A stretch of 64,000 nucleotides of DNA, taken from Steromphala cineraria. Taxonomy: Eukaryota > Mollusca > Gastropoda > Trochida > Trochidae. Position numbers and translations under genes: made by a program. Under the pieces are notes generated by a model. That model worked only from the letters and a program-made list of their open reading frames with translations. It was not told the origin of the DNA and searched no databases. The stretch is taken from assembly GCA_916613615.1 (NCBI GenBank), contig OU744727.1, positions 18,422,093 through 18,486,092 of the forward strand, read 5' to 3'. Shown here one piece after another: positions 22,476 through 35,334 of this stretch; positions within the stretch are counted from its first letter, which is position 1; the number at the start of each line of letters is the position of its first letter.

Positions 22476-25400
22476 TTTGCTTCTTGCTCTTGCTTTATTC
22501 TGAAACAAGAAATTAAAGCAAACTATCATTTATTAACAAGTTACTTTAAAGCTTTTGAGTCAAAGAATTATCTGGAACACTGAAAAAGTAAAAAATATCA
22601 ATAACACCCTTATGGCTAACTAAGTTAAAGATGGTTTATTTCTTAAGGAAGAGTAATTTATATCTCAGTTTGAATTGGGTAAGAAAAGGAAAAACTGATC
22701 CAATCAGTTACAAAACAATAGTAATTTTCATTTCTAAGTTTGAGTTTTTAGATAAGTTTTTGTTTTCAATAAATACTTCGCACTGTTCAAAACTGTTTAT
22801 TTTCTTCCCTTTAATGTGATGACGTGTCAATCAAGCTGTGTGTTATTGTTAAACATGATCATCGGTGTGTTTACCAGTAGATTCTCGACATGATGACTCA
22901 GAGGTGCATGCAATGTTCTTGCTTTGATCTTTGGTTCAATGTCCACAAGGAGGTTATTTACATGACATTATAAAAGGTTGGTATGTTGGAGGAGTAACTG
23001 ATTCATAATTCATTTCATTCTCTGACCAATGCAACATAAACATATATATGAACCCTGTAATGATTTAGATACAGACCAACATTCAATGAAACATTATCTA
23101 CTTACACATCAAAGACATTATGAAATGTATACCATAATAGGAGATACTGGGGATGATTATAGAGAACAGAATAATCTTTCATGGTTGTCGTGATATTTGT
23201 TCATGCAATCTCACGTAACCATTTACAAAGGGAATAAGAAGTAATTACAACAACGAAATTGCCAAAAAAGGGTTATTTACGTGTAAGGCACAAACAGGCT
23301 TTCCAATTGAATGGTATTGATATGAGAAAACTCTTAACTCGGACATTTTTTCAATATCACATATGGTTAATGTAGTGAAATACGTTAACAGAGGGTACAT
23401 CACTGGATAACAGTGGTTCAATTTAATTATTCCATGTTTGCATCATGAGATCAAACGTGAAACGAATACACCATGCATTGTCATTTGTCATAGTTTTTGC
23501 TCCAGTAACGAAATACCATTTTTGAACAATCTATGCGTATGTTAGTAACCTAGTGCTTGTTTGTAAAATAACAAAATCAATAAATGGTTTATGGAAACAC
23601 AATCCCAACAGACTGGCAACAATAATTTCCAAATTTATTGACATTAGGATAAAAATCATTCAAATTGCTACAACCAAAATCCGCAATGGTAACAAAACAA
23701 GAATTGCCATCTCTATTATTTTTAGAGCCATCTTTCTTTGTTTGAAATACCCTTTCTGTCAAGAAATTGTCAGTGTTAATCAATCTGAATTCTTTAACAG
23801 GTTGATATCAAGTTGATGTTTATTCTTTGTTCAGTATTGATTAGGATATAACTCATATTTTGATATAAAAAAACGCAATACTTTGAAATTATATTATTAA
23901 TTTCCTACCCCTCAAACCAGCAGTGACAACGACAATTTATTTGATCATTCAGAAAATTTTGAATAATTATCAAGATTCTCACCCGAAGTTGTATTTGGTC
24001 CTAACAACATCTTTGTAACAGCAAGAAAAGAAAATATCATTATCTTGATACAGCACATAGAAAATCTCAACCTTTTTACGTAACAACAAGACGAAAAATG
24101 CATTTTTCTTATATGATTATAAACCAGGTCTCTATTCAAACAGGAAAAGAAGCAAGAAGTGAAACGTTTATATATAGTAGACCAAATTATAAACTCCTAC
24201 AAGTTTAAAATAAGAATAAACAAATTCAAAGTGGATGATATCACATTAATGAAACAATTCGTAGGCTTTCCTGTGAACCGATTTCGAATATGATAGATGA
24301 TTGAATTGAGTTGTTTTAATGAAATTCAGACTGAAATCATCATGGAAACAATTCACCAGGATCTGTTTACATAAGCATGGCAAACGGTCAAGAATTCACA
24401 GATGAGTTTGTTTATGTTCTTGGCGTTTTATTTTCACAGACTGCTTCATTCGAATGAGCAAATGAAATATTACTTGACAAGACTTGTTCAACGGCATCCC
24501 GTTTGTTGGTTTAGAACAAACACTTTGTTTTGGTTATTTGCTTTTCGTAAAACATGTTGAAATATTGAAACAATTGTTCATAAAATATTATATGATTCAA
24601 AATGATGAATTATATAACATTGTGTAATATGTTTTATTCTTGTTTGAAAAAACATTCTTATCATTCAAAATTTTAAGATGATTGTGTTGCTTATATAAAG
24701 GGAAGAATACTTCTGATACTAGGCTGCAATATCAATATTGCCTGGCCTTGTGATGTATGATTTTACATTACATTTCATGGGCTATCAAATATATAGAAGT
24801 GCAAAACATTTTAAACAATCGTTAACAGACGATACTGTCATTAATAGGTTTGCGAAATTGCATACAATCTATAGTAAAATTCTTTTCTGTAGTATTATTG
24901 TCATGTATTCAACAACATACATGGATGTTAAGAAAGGTCGTAATATAATATCATTGGTAAGGAACCCTTAAATGTTAATAGGTAAAGATGAAAACCTTCA
25001 GTGAAGTTTGTGAACATAGTTTGGGTGTGAGGTTTCTTATCTATCGCTCAAGAGTATGTTGCGTCTGCAAAATAATAATGACGAGTGTTGATATCTATAG
25101 AGGACTCTTTTCAAGAAAAGGCAATCAAGATTTAGTTTTTTATTACTTTTAACGATTGAGAGATTGATATTCATTAAGTTAGTTTTCGGCTTTTGAATAG
25201 ATATATATCACAATAATTTACAATGTTCTTGCATGTAGATGCTACTTTGTGACCAGCAAATTACCAATACACAAGAAGCTTTTTTCGCTTTTCTTTTAAT
25301 TTTTTCTGGTTGTTTGTCCAGATTTACTTATGCCAAGGAAGCTATAGTACACACAGAGTATTCACTGGGAACAAATGTGGCCAAAAAATCCATTAAATAT

Positions 25401-26039
25401 ATCATTTAGTGTCTCAACTGGCGATCACACAGACGTTATGAGTCTTTCATCAACAGTTATTGAGATCGGTAAATATATGTGTCTAGACTGTTAACACTTG
25501 AGATGGAATCAGTGTTCACTGACCTTAATTACAAAATGTTTATTTATCACTCACGTCTTAATGACTCAAATGGGCAATGTTACCTGAGAGAACTGTCTTT
25601 ATGGTAATGTAGTTCTTTTACTTGAACAAGCCGCTATTTGACGTCTATAAAAACCAGACTTATGTTGATAAGAGGACTGTTAAGTCGGCGTCAGTTTTGA
25701 TATTATGTGGATACAGTCACTGTTTTTTATGATTATTTAAACGTTTGACTTTGGCTTGAAGTTGCCTTGAATCAAACTGAAACAGATGTCAGGGGTCAAA
25801 TCATTAAACGTTGAAAATACTAAAATTATGGTGTAGGGTGCTTGAAAATGTTGACTTCTGCAATTTTGATTTCAACACTTTCATCTACATTGTATTATTC
25901 CATATGTTGAGTAACGGCATACATATGTTATTTCGTTTCTTCATGTCAAGATAGTGCCAACACTTTTACCTTAAAACCTAAATTTAGTGGCTTAAAGCTC
26001 AAGGAAGCAATTCAAGACAGGTATGAGTTCAAGGATAGC
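22476..26039. other. Non-coding stretch
   Basis: About 3.6 kb of AT-rich sequence downstream of the LINE. Open frames are below 90 codons and show no motifs. No RNA gene was recognised. Confidence 0.5.
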
Positions 26040-26445
26040 AAGATTTGGCAAGGTTATTTTCCCATGCATACTTCTTACTATAACAACAATATGTGACAAC
26101 CTTTATCCCCGTCCGAACATTAGTTTTGGCTTAAAGTGTAATGATTTATGTAATGAAAGAAGAAAGTTAAAAAATGTTAAACATGTGTTTAAAGGGTTAA
26201 GCTGCCAAGCTGTTAGTTGTGAGCTTACCAAACAACAGAACACATACATTTAAATCAAGTTGAAAGGCACTGAGATCGATAACACTTCGTCATGTGTCTT
26301 CTTTAAAATGTCATTTTGTTTATTACGTACATCCTGTATAGAGAAAGATAACAGAATAGCGAATGTAGTGAATAATGGATGTAAATGACTTAACATAAAG
26401 TGCGGATTAGCAGTTGGATTGGGACAAAAATAAGGTACTAGTATG
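26040..26445 (+). repeat. Dispersed repeat, copy 2 (paired with 5.2 kb)
   Basis: Same orientation as the copy at 5,225-5,640, diverged by substitutions and small indels. Probably an old unclassified mobile repeat. Confidence 0.55.
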
Positions 26446-27081
26446 TGAACTCATGAAAGTGGTGTTTCTGTACCTTAGGGTGTTTTTTCTGGGCCGTTTT
26501 CCTACAACAATATTGATACTTCCAACATATTTCTTTTAACTTTACACAAAGAAATAAAATATCATTTGAAGTGTTCAAAACTGTTGTTTAATATATAAAC
26601 TACAACGTTTGGTCTCTCTTAATAATCCAATTCACCATCCATTCCTGTAGATAGGCTTGCATATTTCAACATTATAGTTGTAATGTGTGATCATACAACA
26701 TATTTTTACGATTTTCACAGATATTCCCTTACGGTGACTTCTCTCTCATAAGACAGTGAACCCTATTGAATGAACGTGAGATAACACAACACAGATGTTC
26801 ATGCAAAAAAACCTTATCTTGGAATTGTGCTCGCCAGCCCAGGTAGGGCAAGTTCTATCATTTTAAAAAGCTAATAAAACAATTTCTCAAATGTGATTGT
26901 ATTCTCACAAACATCAACAAGGAACCTTAGCTGGCACAAAGCGCCTATACACATATGACAGTTGACATACTGCTTGGAATGTGGAAAATAAGAGCCACAA
27001 GTCTTTGAGGCTAATTTAAGGGTTTTTATTTGTACTGTGTTAAATGGTCAATTCCAACCAGATGTTGCAAAAGACCTATCA

Positions 27082-28116
27082 TTAAAGAGTGCTCGCCAAC
27101 ATTAGAGGAGTATGTTCTATCTATTTGAAATACTTGAAGAAAAAGCTTAACAGAAAACGCAACCAGTTTCATTATAATATTGATTGTGAATTCGCTCTCC
27201 CTCGTCTGAAAAACTTGCAAACAACAATTTGAAATATTCAATTGTATTCTCACAGAAATGAATAAGAGACTTTCATCATTAGCTGCCACAAAGCACTTGT
27301 AGGGTGTAATACATCGTTGACAGTTGAGCTTCCACTTAAAAGGCTAAAGATAGTTTCTAAGAAACTCTCCTTGCTTTAAGTTGTCATTTCCAAACAGATG
27401 TTGCATAAGACCTGAAAATGTAAACGATTATGAAAATAGTTAGACTGTGCCATTATGCACATATGTTTTTACGATGCTTTGAAGTGACACCGCGTTTCAT
27501 TTGTGAGACTTCTGCATGCTATTGTCAGCTGTGAGAGGAATAAATGCAGATTAGATTCAGGAAAATGATAAAAATAATGTTCACTGATACCGCTAATATT
27601 CCCTGTTTTCATGTATTGTCTATTGTTTTTTGTTTTATTTTTGGTTGTAGGTTTGAAATATTAGAATATGCTGACCTTTACGGGGGAAAATATGAAGACA
27701 TTGTTTTCAAATGAGCACATGTGCACATTCCACGTTTCCCTAGCAACGATTCTTCAAGCGCTGTTGCCCGTATCTTCATGACTGTGACTTCATAGATATA
27801 TTGTTTTTTCCAACATGTATCACCCTCGATACTTATTTTATATCAAATAGTTCCTCGGTTGGTCATCTGATCATTTCTATATATCATCTGGAATGGTCCA
27901 TAAAGGACGATCGTTATGATGATGGACAAGGTCATATTGATGTATTGCAGACTTATGTAATCAAGATAATTATACCCCCGCTACGAAGTAGTCGGGGGTA
28001 TATAGCGGTCCGTCCTTCCGTCCCGTCACACTTTTTGTTCCGCTCATAACTCAAATACTATTTGTTCAAATGTCACGAAACTTCATATGTGTAATCACTA
28101 TGGTCCCTAGATGTGC
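27082..28116 (+). repeat. Source copy of a 1.03-kb duplicated segment
   Basis: Nearly identical to 30,937-31,971 at a constant offset of 3,855 bp with only a few substitutions. It starts exactly at a TTAA (27,082-27,085). Its right part includes the first 146 bp of the hairpin element at 27,971. This copy is continuous with unique flanks, so it looks like the donor. Confidence 0.85.
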
Positions 28117-29056
28117 CTTGTGTATATTTCGGTCAGATGCCCTCTTAATTTGTTTAGATTTTAGACTTCTTTGTTGTAGAAGTGACTGTTTGAGGAAGTT
28201 ATTTTTGTTCCGCTCATAACTCGGATATTATTTGTTCAAATGTCACAAAACTTCATACTTGTAATCACTATGGTCCCTAGATGTGCCTTTTGTATAGTTT
28301 GGTCAGATGCCCTTATTATTATTTTAGATTTTAGACTTCTTTGTTGTAGAAGTGACTGTTTGAGGAAGTCAAGTTTTGTTCCGCTCTTAACTCGAGTACT
28401 TTATGTTCAAATGTTGCGACATTTTATATATGTAATCCCTACAGTCCTTAGATGTGCCTTTTGTTTAATTTTGTCAGATTCCATGATCATTATTTTAGAT
28501 TTTCAACTTCTTTATTGTAGAAGTGACTCTTTGAGGATGTCATTTTTGTTCCTCTAATAACTCTGATACTATTTCTTCCAATGTGATAAAACTGTATATA
28601 TATGTAATGGCTATGGTCCCTAGATATGCCTTTTGTATATTTCAATCAGACCACTCTCATTATTATTTTAAGATTTCGATTTCCTCCTTGTAAAAGTGAC
28701 TCTTTGAGGAAGTCATTTTTGTTCCGCTCTTAACTCTGATATTTTTTGTTCAGATGAGCCATTCAATGTACTCTCAGTATTTTTGTATGGTTAACTTCTT
28801 TCTTATGATACAGTCACATTGAAAGGACATTGAAGATTTTATTAATACAATAATGACTATATAAGAATCATAAATGTCTGAAAAAGACATTGTTAGTTTC
28901 ATAAGAGTTTATATAGCTTACATGCAATCAGGAAGTCTATATCTGCATTTTCATTGACTTTAAAACAAATTAAAACAGTTTTGCAATTTTGTAGGAATCC
29001 TTACTAAGTGTAGTTGTATCTTAGTTTCTATAATCACTTAGGGAAGCGGGGGTATA
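27971..29056 (+). mobile_element. Hairpin-ended element with 170-bp tandem units
   Basis: It starts with a hairpin TATACCCCCGCTAC ... GTAG-T-CGGGGGTATA (27,971-28,002), then GTCCGTCCTTCCGTCC. Tandem units follow, with GTTCCGCTCATAACT-type starts at 28,038, 28,208, 28,378, 28,548 and 28,721 (period 170). It ends AGCGGGGGTATA (29,045-29,056), the inverted repeat of its first 12 bases. The 105-codon frame at 28,240 is a by-product of the repeats. Confidence 0.75.
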
Positions 29057-29498
29057 AAAAGTGAGCTTGCTCACTAATTCTCTTGTTCAATAGTTACATT
29101 GTATGCCAATCATTTCTGTAAAGTCTAGTTTTGATATGATCTTGTGTCATTTTTTATAATTATTAAAATATATTTTATGTAATATAATTTCTTCTTAATA
29201 TGATCAAAACTAAAATCGTATATAGGCGGATTAACCAAGTCGATGATAAGTTGTATTGTAAACAAATCATTATAAATTCCAAGCAATCACATTTTCATCA
29301 GAAACATATAATAATTGATTGAAAAGGCATCTTTTGATCTCTTTAGGAGTATTGAAATCCCCTTATTTCCAGATAAGTAAGAAACATTCTTGAATAGGTT
29401 TGATGGTAAGACATTTATATTGACGTTGAGTTTAAAAATCTGACGAAAGACTTATACTGACTAGGAGTTAGTAGAAGCGCAAGTTTATATCAAAAGTC

Positions 29499-29927
29499 TT
29501 ACTTACTCAATCTAGTCAAACCAAGCTGTAATGTATACATACGGCCCTTAAGTCCTACATCAAGCTACCACCCACCTGGTCCGTATCGAGCAAGCGCGGA
29601 AATCATCTAATGGAAAAAGAACTGACTGATCTCTTTGAATCGGGCGTCGTTAGTATTTATTTTGCATTTTACACATTAAGAGCATAAATATCAATAATTT
29701 AATATATGACTTATTGGACATAATCATTACAACTAGTTTTAACTATATAGCCCGATCCTAACAGCTTGTGTTAACTAGATTGTCCGATTCAAAGAGATAA
29801 TATAAGCCTTTTATTTTCATTGGCTGATTTCCGCGCATGCGTGATACGGACCAGGTGGGTTAGTAGCTAGATATAACGTCAGGACGTATACATTACAGGT
29901 ATTTTTAACTAGATTGTTACTTACTAG
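29499..29927. mobile_element. Foldback element with long inverted repeats
   Basis: Nearly the whole 0.43 kb is an imperfect palindrome. Paired blocks from outside in are CAATCTAGT / ACTAGATTG, CTGTAATGTATAC / GTATACATTACAG, CCCACCTGGTCCGTATC / GATACGGACCAGGTGGG, and GATCTCTTTGAATCGG / CCGATTCAAAGAGAT. The loop is about 29,660-29,760. No protein is encoded. Probably a non-autonomous DNA transposon. Confidence 0.75.
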
Positions 29928-30489
29928 CATGTAAAAAACGCTTACATCGTGAGTATGCAAATAAACGTTACAAGAATTATGTTCCATAAATGCAGTGACA
30001 AATTATACCCTCTGCAAATTTGAGGGGGGAAAAGTTCCAAGGATTCTGCTAACTATCACGAAAATTCATTTTGCCAGAAAACAACACAGGAGATAATTTA
30101 GCTTAAGATAAAAGAATGGTAATTGGAAGGTTTCTTTCAAACTCAAGTGGGATTGTGCCTTTGTAAATGACTTCAAAGCAGGATTGGGGAACATTTAAAC
30201 TGATTTGGCTATCGATGTTAATACTCAATTGGAAGCTGGAAGTCGACCTAGCCCTCAGATGTTTCTCAATCACTGCAATTGTCGTTGAGGACAACGTTTT
30301 TCATGTTTCAAAGGGCCAGTGATCTTAAAAGTCTCTGTTGTTTTTGGATGCCTCAAGGTGACACATTTTTTAAAAACCTAACAAAACGCTGCTTTCTCTG
30401 AGCATAACTCTTGTCAATATCAACATGACATTTGTAATGTCACAAAAAAATTCATTGTTATTTGAAGGCCTATTCTCATTTCAGTCTCT

Positions 30490-30578
30490 CCAATAACAGA
30501 AATGGACAACGTCATGGCATAACAAGATTTCCCGGTAGATCATCGAGTAGACATTGGTCGACCAAGTGGTAATGGCTC
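30490..30578 (+). repeat. Left flank of the composite, duplicated at 35.3 kb
   Basis: The sequence GGACAACGTCATGGCATAAC ... GATTTCCCGG ... GGTAATGGCTC aligns with 35,335-35,400 (GGACAGTACCATGACATATC ... GATTTCCCGAG ... ATAACGGCT). The remaining 29,928-30,489 holds nothing recognised. Confidence 0.55.
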
Positions 30579-30940
30579 TTAAAGGGGCAGTAGCACGTTT
30601 TTTGATAATTTTATATTTTAAATTTGTCTCCTATAATGGTAAATTAATGTTCAATGTATTTTTTTGACAGTGTCAACAATCTCATTACACAAGTCATTCA
30701 TCCATAGTCAGAGGACAAAGTATGAAGATTCACATAAAATCCATTGGCTGCCATTTTGTGTGAACACCTTTAATTCATTTTGTGTAAGGAATTAGGAAAT
30801 GGCTAAACTTAACGTTATACATTTGAATTGTAACTGCTCCATTTAGTTTAAATACATTGTCTTTCAATTCGAACCATTAATTTTCATTTTCCTGACATCA
30901 CCTTATATTCCCCCCTTTAAACGTGCTACTGCCCCTTTAA
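30579..30940. mobile_element. Complete MITE forming the left end of the composite
   Basis: A 362-bp unit with TTAA on both sides and inverted ends AGGGGCAGTAGCACG / CGTGCTACTGCCCCT. The right TTAA (30,937-30,940) is the one at which the captured segment starts. It is related to the MITE at 14,258. Confidence 0.8.
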
Positions 30941-31971
30941 AGAGTGCTCGCCAACATCAGAGGAGTATGTTCTATCTATTTGAAATACTTGAAGAAAAAG
31001 CTTAACAGAAAACGCAACCAGTTTCATTATAATATTGATTGTGAATTCGCTCTCCCTCGTCTGAAAAACTTGCAAACAACAATTTGAAATATTCAATTGT
31101 ATTCTCACAGACATGAATAAGAGACTTTCATCATTAGCTGCCACAAAGCACTTGTAGGGTGTAATACATCGTTGACAGTTGAGCTTCCACTTAAAAGGCT
31201 AAAGATAGTTTCTAAGAAACTCTCCTTGCTTTAAGTTGTCATTTCCAAACAGATGTTGCATAAGACCTGAAAATGTAAACGATTATGAAAATAGTTAGAC
31301 TGTGCCATTATGCACATATGTTTTTACGATGCTTTGAAGTGACACCGCGTTTCATTTGTGAGACTTCTGCATGCTATTGTCAGCTGTGAGAGGAATAAAT
31401 GCAGATTAGATTCAGGAAAATGATAAAAATAATGTTCACTGATACCGCTAATATTCCCTGTTTTCATGTATTGTCTATTGTTTTTTGTTTTATTTTTGGT
31501 TGTAGGTTTGAAATATTAGAATATGCTGACCTTTACGGGGGAAAATATGAAGACATCGTTTTCAAATGAGCACATGTGCACATTCCACGTTTCCCTAGCA
31601 ACGATTCTTCAAGCGCTGTTGCCCGTATCTTCATGACTGTGACTTCATAGATATATTGTTTTTTCCAACATGTATCACCCTCGATACTTATTTTATATCA
31701 AATAGTTCCTCGGTTGGTCATCTGATCATTTCTATATATCATCTGGAATGGTCCATAAAGGACGATCGTTATGATGATGGACAAGGTCATATTGATGTAT
31801 TGCAGACTTATGTAATCAAGATAATTATACCCCCGCTACGAAGTAGTCGGGGGTATATAGCGGTCCGTCCTTCCGTCCCGTCACACTTTTTGTTCCGCTC
31901 ATAACTCAAATACTATTTGTTCAAATGTCACGAAACTTCATATGTGTAATCACTATGGTCCCTAGATGTGC
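30937..31971 (+). repeat. Captured copy of the 1.03-kb segment
   Basis: Matches 27,082-28,116 without net indels. The 82-codon open frame at 31,656-31,904 is identical in translation to that at 27,801-28,049, showing how recent the copy is rather than that it is coding. Confidence 0.85.
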
Positions 31972-32231
31972 AGTTACAATTCAAATGTATAACGTTAAGT
32001 TTAGCCATGAGATTCATTTTTCTTACAAAAATGAATTAAAGGTGTTCACACAAAAATGGCCGCCAATGGATTTTATGTGAAGCCTCATACTTTGTCCTCT
32101 GACTATGGGTGATTGGCTTGTGTAATGAGATTGTTGACACTGTCAATATGATACATTTAGCATTTTCTTACAATTATAAGTGAAATATTTAAAATATAAA
32201 ATTATCAAAAAACGTGCTACTGCCCCTTTAA
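31970..32231. mobile_element. Truncated inverted MITE forming the right end of the composite
   Basis: Starts within the MITE at GCAGTTACAATTCAAATGTA and continues to the terminus CGTGCTACTGCCCCT and TTAA. It is the reverse complement of the left MITE. Its inner ~95 bp are missing, and the join to the captured DNA shares only GC. Confidence 0.8.
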
Positions 32232-33589
32232 GGGATAATTGAACAATCGCAAATCGGCAGAACGAAGGTATAAAGGGGTCTAATTTCCCTCAAAATGATA
32301 ACTTTCAAATATATGTCAATGAGACGAGATAATCAATTTAAATTCCACTGTTTTCAGTTGTTATTACCTAAACCTATACATTGATAACTACACTAACCAG
32401 TAAAACGTAAGAATAAAACTGCAATTAATATGAAAACATGTCATTCCCTTATTTTTTCATTTCATAGTTTCAATTTGAATTATGATATGAACATGTAATT
32501 TGGCAATTTTTTTTATAAAAGTGTTGAACAAAACAATGAATTGAATTTATAATGTACACTTCGTTATTTTCTGAAACAGTGTAACATGAACACATGGTTC
32601 TTAATTTAGTAAAATATCTACCGTTATCTAAATGGACCATAAATCTTGCTTTATTTCAAAGCATTCAATAAAACCATATAAATGAATTATAAGGTCAGAT
32701 GTGTATCAGTTTCACATAGCCTTTCAATCATTTATAATCTTGCGGCGTCAGAGGCGTTATACACAATCATTTAATACACTTCATAAGACGAAATGGAAAT
32801 TAAGTTGTTAAGCATTTCAACTCAAAATTAGTTGCTGTCGTTACAATAACTTTGACAACATCACAACTGTTCCTCGACCTTATTTGTCATGTTACATTTG
32901 GTCTTAGGAGTTTGTTTGGCAGGTTCACTGATACGTAACATAATTACAAGTATTATGCTTATTTTAAGTGAGAGTATGTTATACAGAAATAAATCCATAG
33001 GTGGTTGATGGAAAAGTCAAGTGAAAAGTTGTCTTTTGAAGAAGTGGTTTGACTTTCAAAAAAGAGATGAGGTAAAAAATCACCTGCAATCATAGATTTT
33101 CTACAAGGTTGCCCTCCTTGACAAAATTACCTTTTTGTTAATATGTTTCATTTGCACTTTAGACAAGAAAAATATAGATGGTTGTTGTTCTTAAGCTTTT
33201 GTCTTAAGTTCCCTTTTCTCTAGTTCATATTTCAAAATTACGAAGTGTACAATTGAGAATGAGAGTTAATAAAATGCAATATTCTTCACTTAATCACTGT
33301 AAACAAATAAATTATGAAATAACATTGATGCCTCTGAGTATTTGAAACTTCATGAACTATTGTTAATAAATCTCAGACCTCATGTACTCAAATCGAAACG
33401 GAAAATGCATTTAGATGTCACCTAAAACATAACACAAACCAATGAACAGCGGTTTCGTGTAAGACTTAGTACTCGAGCATGTTTGAAGCAATAAAAATGC
33501 CTTAATGGTACCGCCACTTTTCCATATTAAAGACAACAACAATTTTAAGACATCTGTCGAGGGGAAGTCTTGAAATATTGGTTGAAACT
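32232..33589. other. Non-coding stretch
   Basis: The first 110 bp are the right flank of the composite, shared with 35.4 kb. The rest is AT-rich sequence with no gene or RNA recognised. Confidence 0.5.
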
Positions 33590-34560
33590 CACAAAGCTAA
33601 TGCTACATTAAAATGAACTAGGTAAACACATTAAGAGACTTTAATATTGAAGACATAATATACGATCTGATATTAAAGAAGTCATCAAAGGACGAACATA
33701 TAATCATTATTACAAACCTATCTCTTTACCATTTAAAACTGAAACTAATAACTGTATGAAAGAGGAAATATCACATCCAGAAGGCAAGATTCGAAAGATC
33801 ATTTTCCCTTATGGGCATAATTGATAATATAAATGTATAGTAATGGTAATTGTATAGGCAATAAACTAGCTAAATGTCGCCTTTTAATATCGGGGGTGTT
33901 GAGTAAGTTGCTAAGTAGTTCTGTGGGTCTGTTAATGTCACTAAAACTGTTGTAATTAGTAAATTTTTAAAGTATTTTTACTGCGTAATAGACCAGAGGC
34001 TAAATCAACATGACTTGATCTGCCTCTGTGGGGAGAGAATGGTATTCATTCTAATTTGTTACAAAATTGTGTGACCAACCCAAAGAAAATCGAACCAAAA
34101 TTCATAAAATAGGAGACATTTTACAAAATGACCGAAAAAGCAGCCGACATGAAAGCGAATCACAATTTGCGTTTCATAACCAAACGCTTGAAAGCCGTCT
34201 TAGTTGCGCACGACTAGATTTTCCTCTTTGTATCTCCGAATCAGGTACATGTTGCCGCCCAAGTTAATACAAATCAGACGCAATTTCAGTAACTGAGATG
34301 CAGTCTATTTCCTACACAGTTAACATTATATATTTGTTAATAAATTGTAATATCAATTCTAAAATAAAAAGTCAACCAAAATTGCATTATCAGATTGGTT
34401 AAATATGATGCACAAACGTTGAAGAGACAAAGTTCGGATTCACTTGAGACATTAACCTTTAAGGACTGGCTAAAGTAATATTGCAACAGGATTATCCTAG
34501 AGGCGATATGACTGAGGTTACCAATGTGTATTAAAATTATTTTCATTACTTCAAATATCA
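33590..34560 (+). repeat. Diverged direct duplication, copy 1
   Basis: Collinear with 42,170-42,890: AAACACATTAAGA-ACTTT, GATATTAAAGAA-TCATCAAA, ACATATAA-CATTAT, GCAATAAA, AATATCAATTCTAAA and AAACGTT-AAGA match in order. No coding potential is seen. Confidence 0.5.
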
Positions 34561-35334
34561 ACTTACGGTCATTTTATGTTTTCTCCTATAAAACATGATA
34601 TTTTCATAGATTTGAATTCTGAGACAATCGGCATACTTATACAATTATACACGTAGGTTGTAAGAAGAACCGACGAATATACGTAATAATTGCCATTCCT
34701 CTTTTTTTAACAGTGCGACATAAACATGTGCGATTTAATGAAGAAAAATGTATACTGACATGTGGAATGACCAACGGTCCTGCTGTGTATTATAATGCAT
34801 TCATTGGAGTTATATATCCTCATTAAAAGATATGATTGGTATCAATTCGACATGGCTATTAATAATTCATAATCTGCGTCAGAAGTTTAACTGTGATCTG
34901 TTACACACAAAACTAAATGGAAAGTATATCAATGACCACTCCCCAAAATAATAAAAATTGATTTGTTTTTATGACACTCATATAATCTTCGGTCGAAATC
35001 ACTATCGACCCTCATCCGTTCTGTCCAACTACGTCTGGTAATAGAAGTTGTATTGTCAAATTCATTCATAATTACAGGATAAAGAGTTATGGTGATTAAA
35101 ATGCTAGTAGTAAAGCATTAGTGTTTAAGGAAAGTCACGATAGTAGGTGGTGGTATGGTATTTTAGATTTAAGGTTTAAGTTTTTCAGGATCGGTTTGTA
35201 GATGTGAACTTATCAAACCTTGAAAAATGACGCACTCAGAAAACATGTCCAAACAATTACATTTTTCACTGAGACTGAAATCATGGATGCTGTTGTTGTT
35301 CATATTCTCTCATCTTACACATTTCAGTGTTGGA

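Larger units (their letters stand above)
30579..32231. mobile_element. Composite TTAA-flanked element with captured DNA
   Basis: TTAA lies at 30,579-30,582 and 32,228-32,231. A complete MITE (to 30,940) is followed by 1.03 kb nearly identical to 27,082-28,116, then by the outer 260 bp of a second MITE in inverted orientation (31,970-32,231). Outer ends read AGGGGCAGTAGCACGTTTTT and its complement. The flanks line up with 35,335-35,520, where the insert is absent. Supply of transposase in trans is assumed. Confidence 0.8.

Noticed and set aside
28240..28557. A 105-codon plus-strand frame in the 28-kb array
   Set aside because: It lies wholly in 170-bp non-coding tandem repeats, and its residues follow the repeat DNA.
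27801..31904. Identical 82-codon frames at 27,801-28,049 and 31,656-31,904 as a conserved gene pair
   Set aside because: The DNA itself is nearly identical over 1.03 kb from a recent duplication, and the frame runs into the hairpin element.
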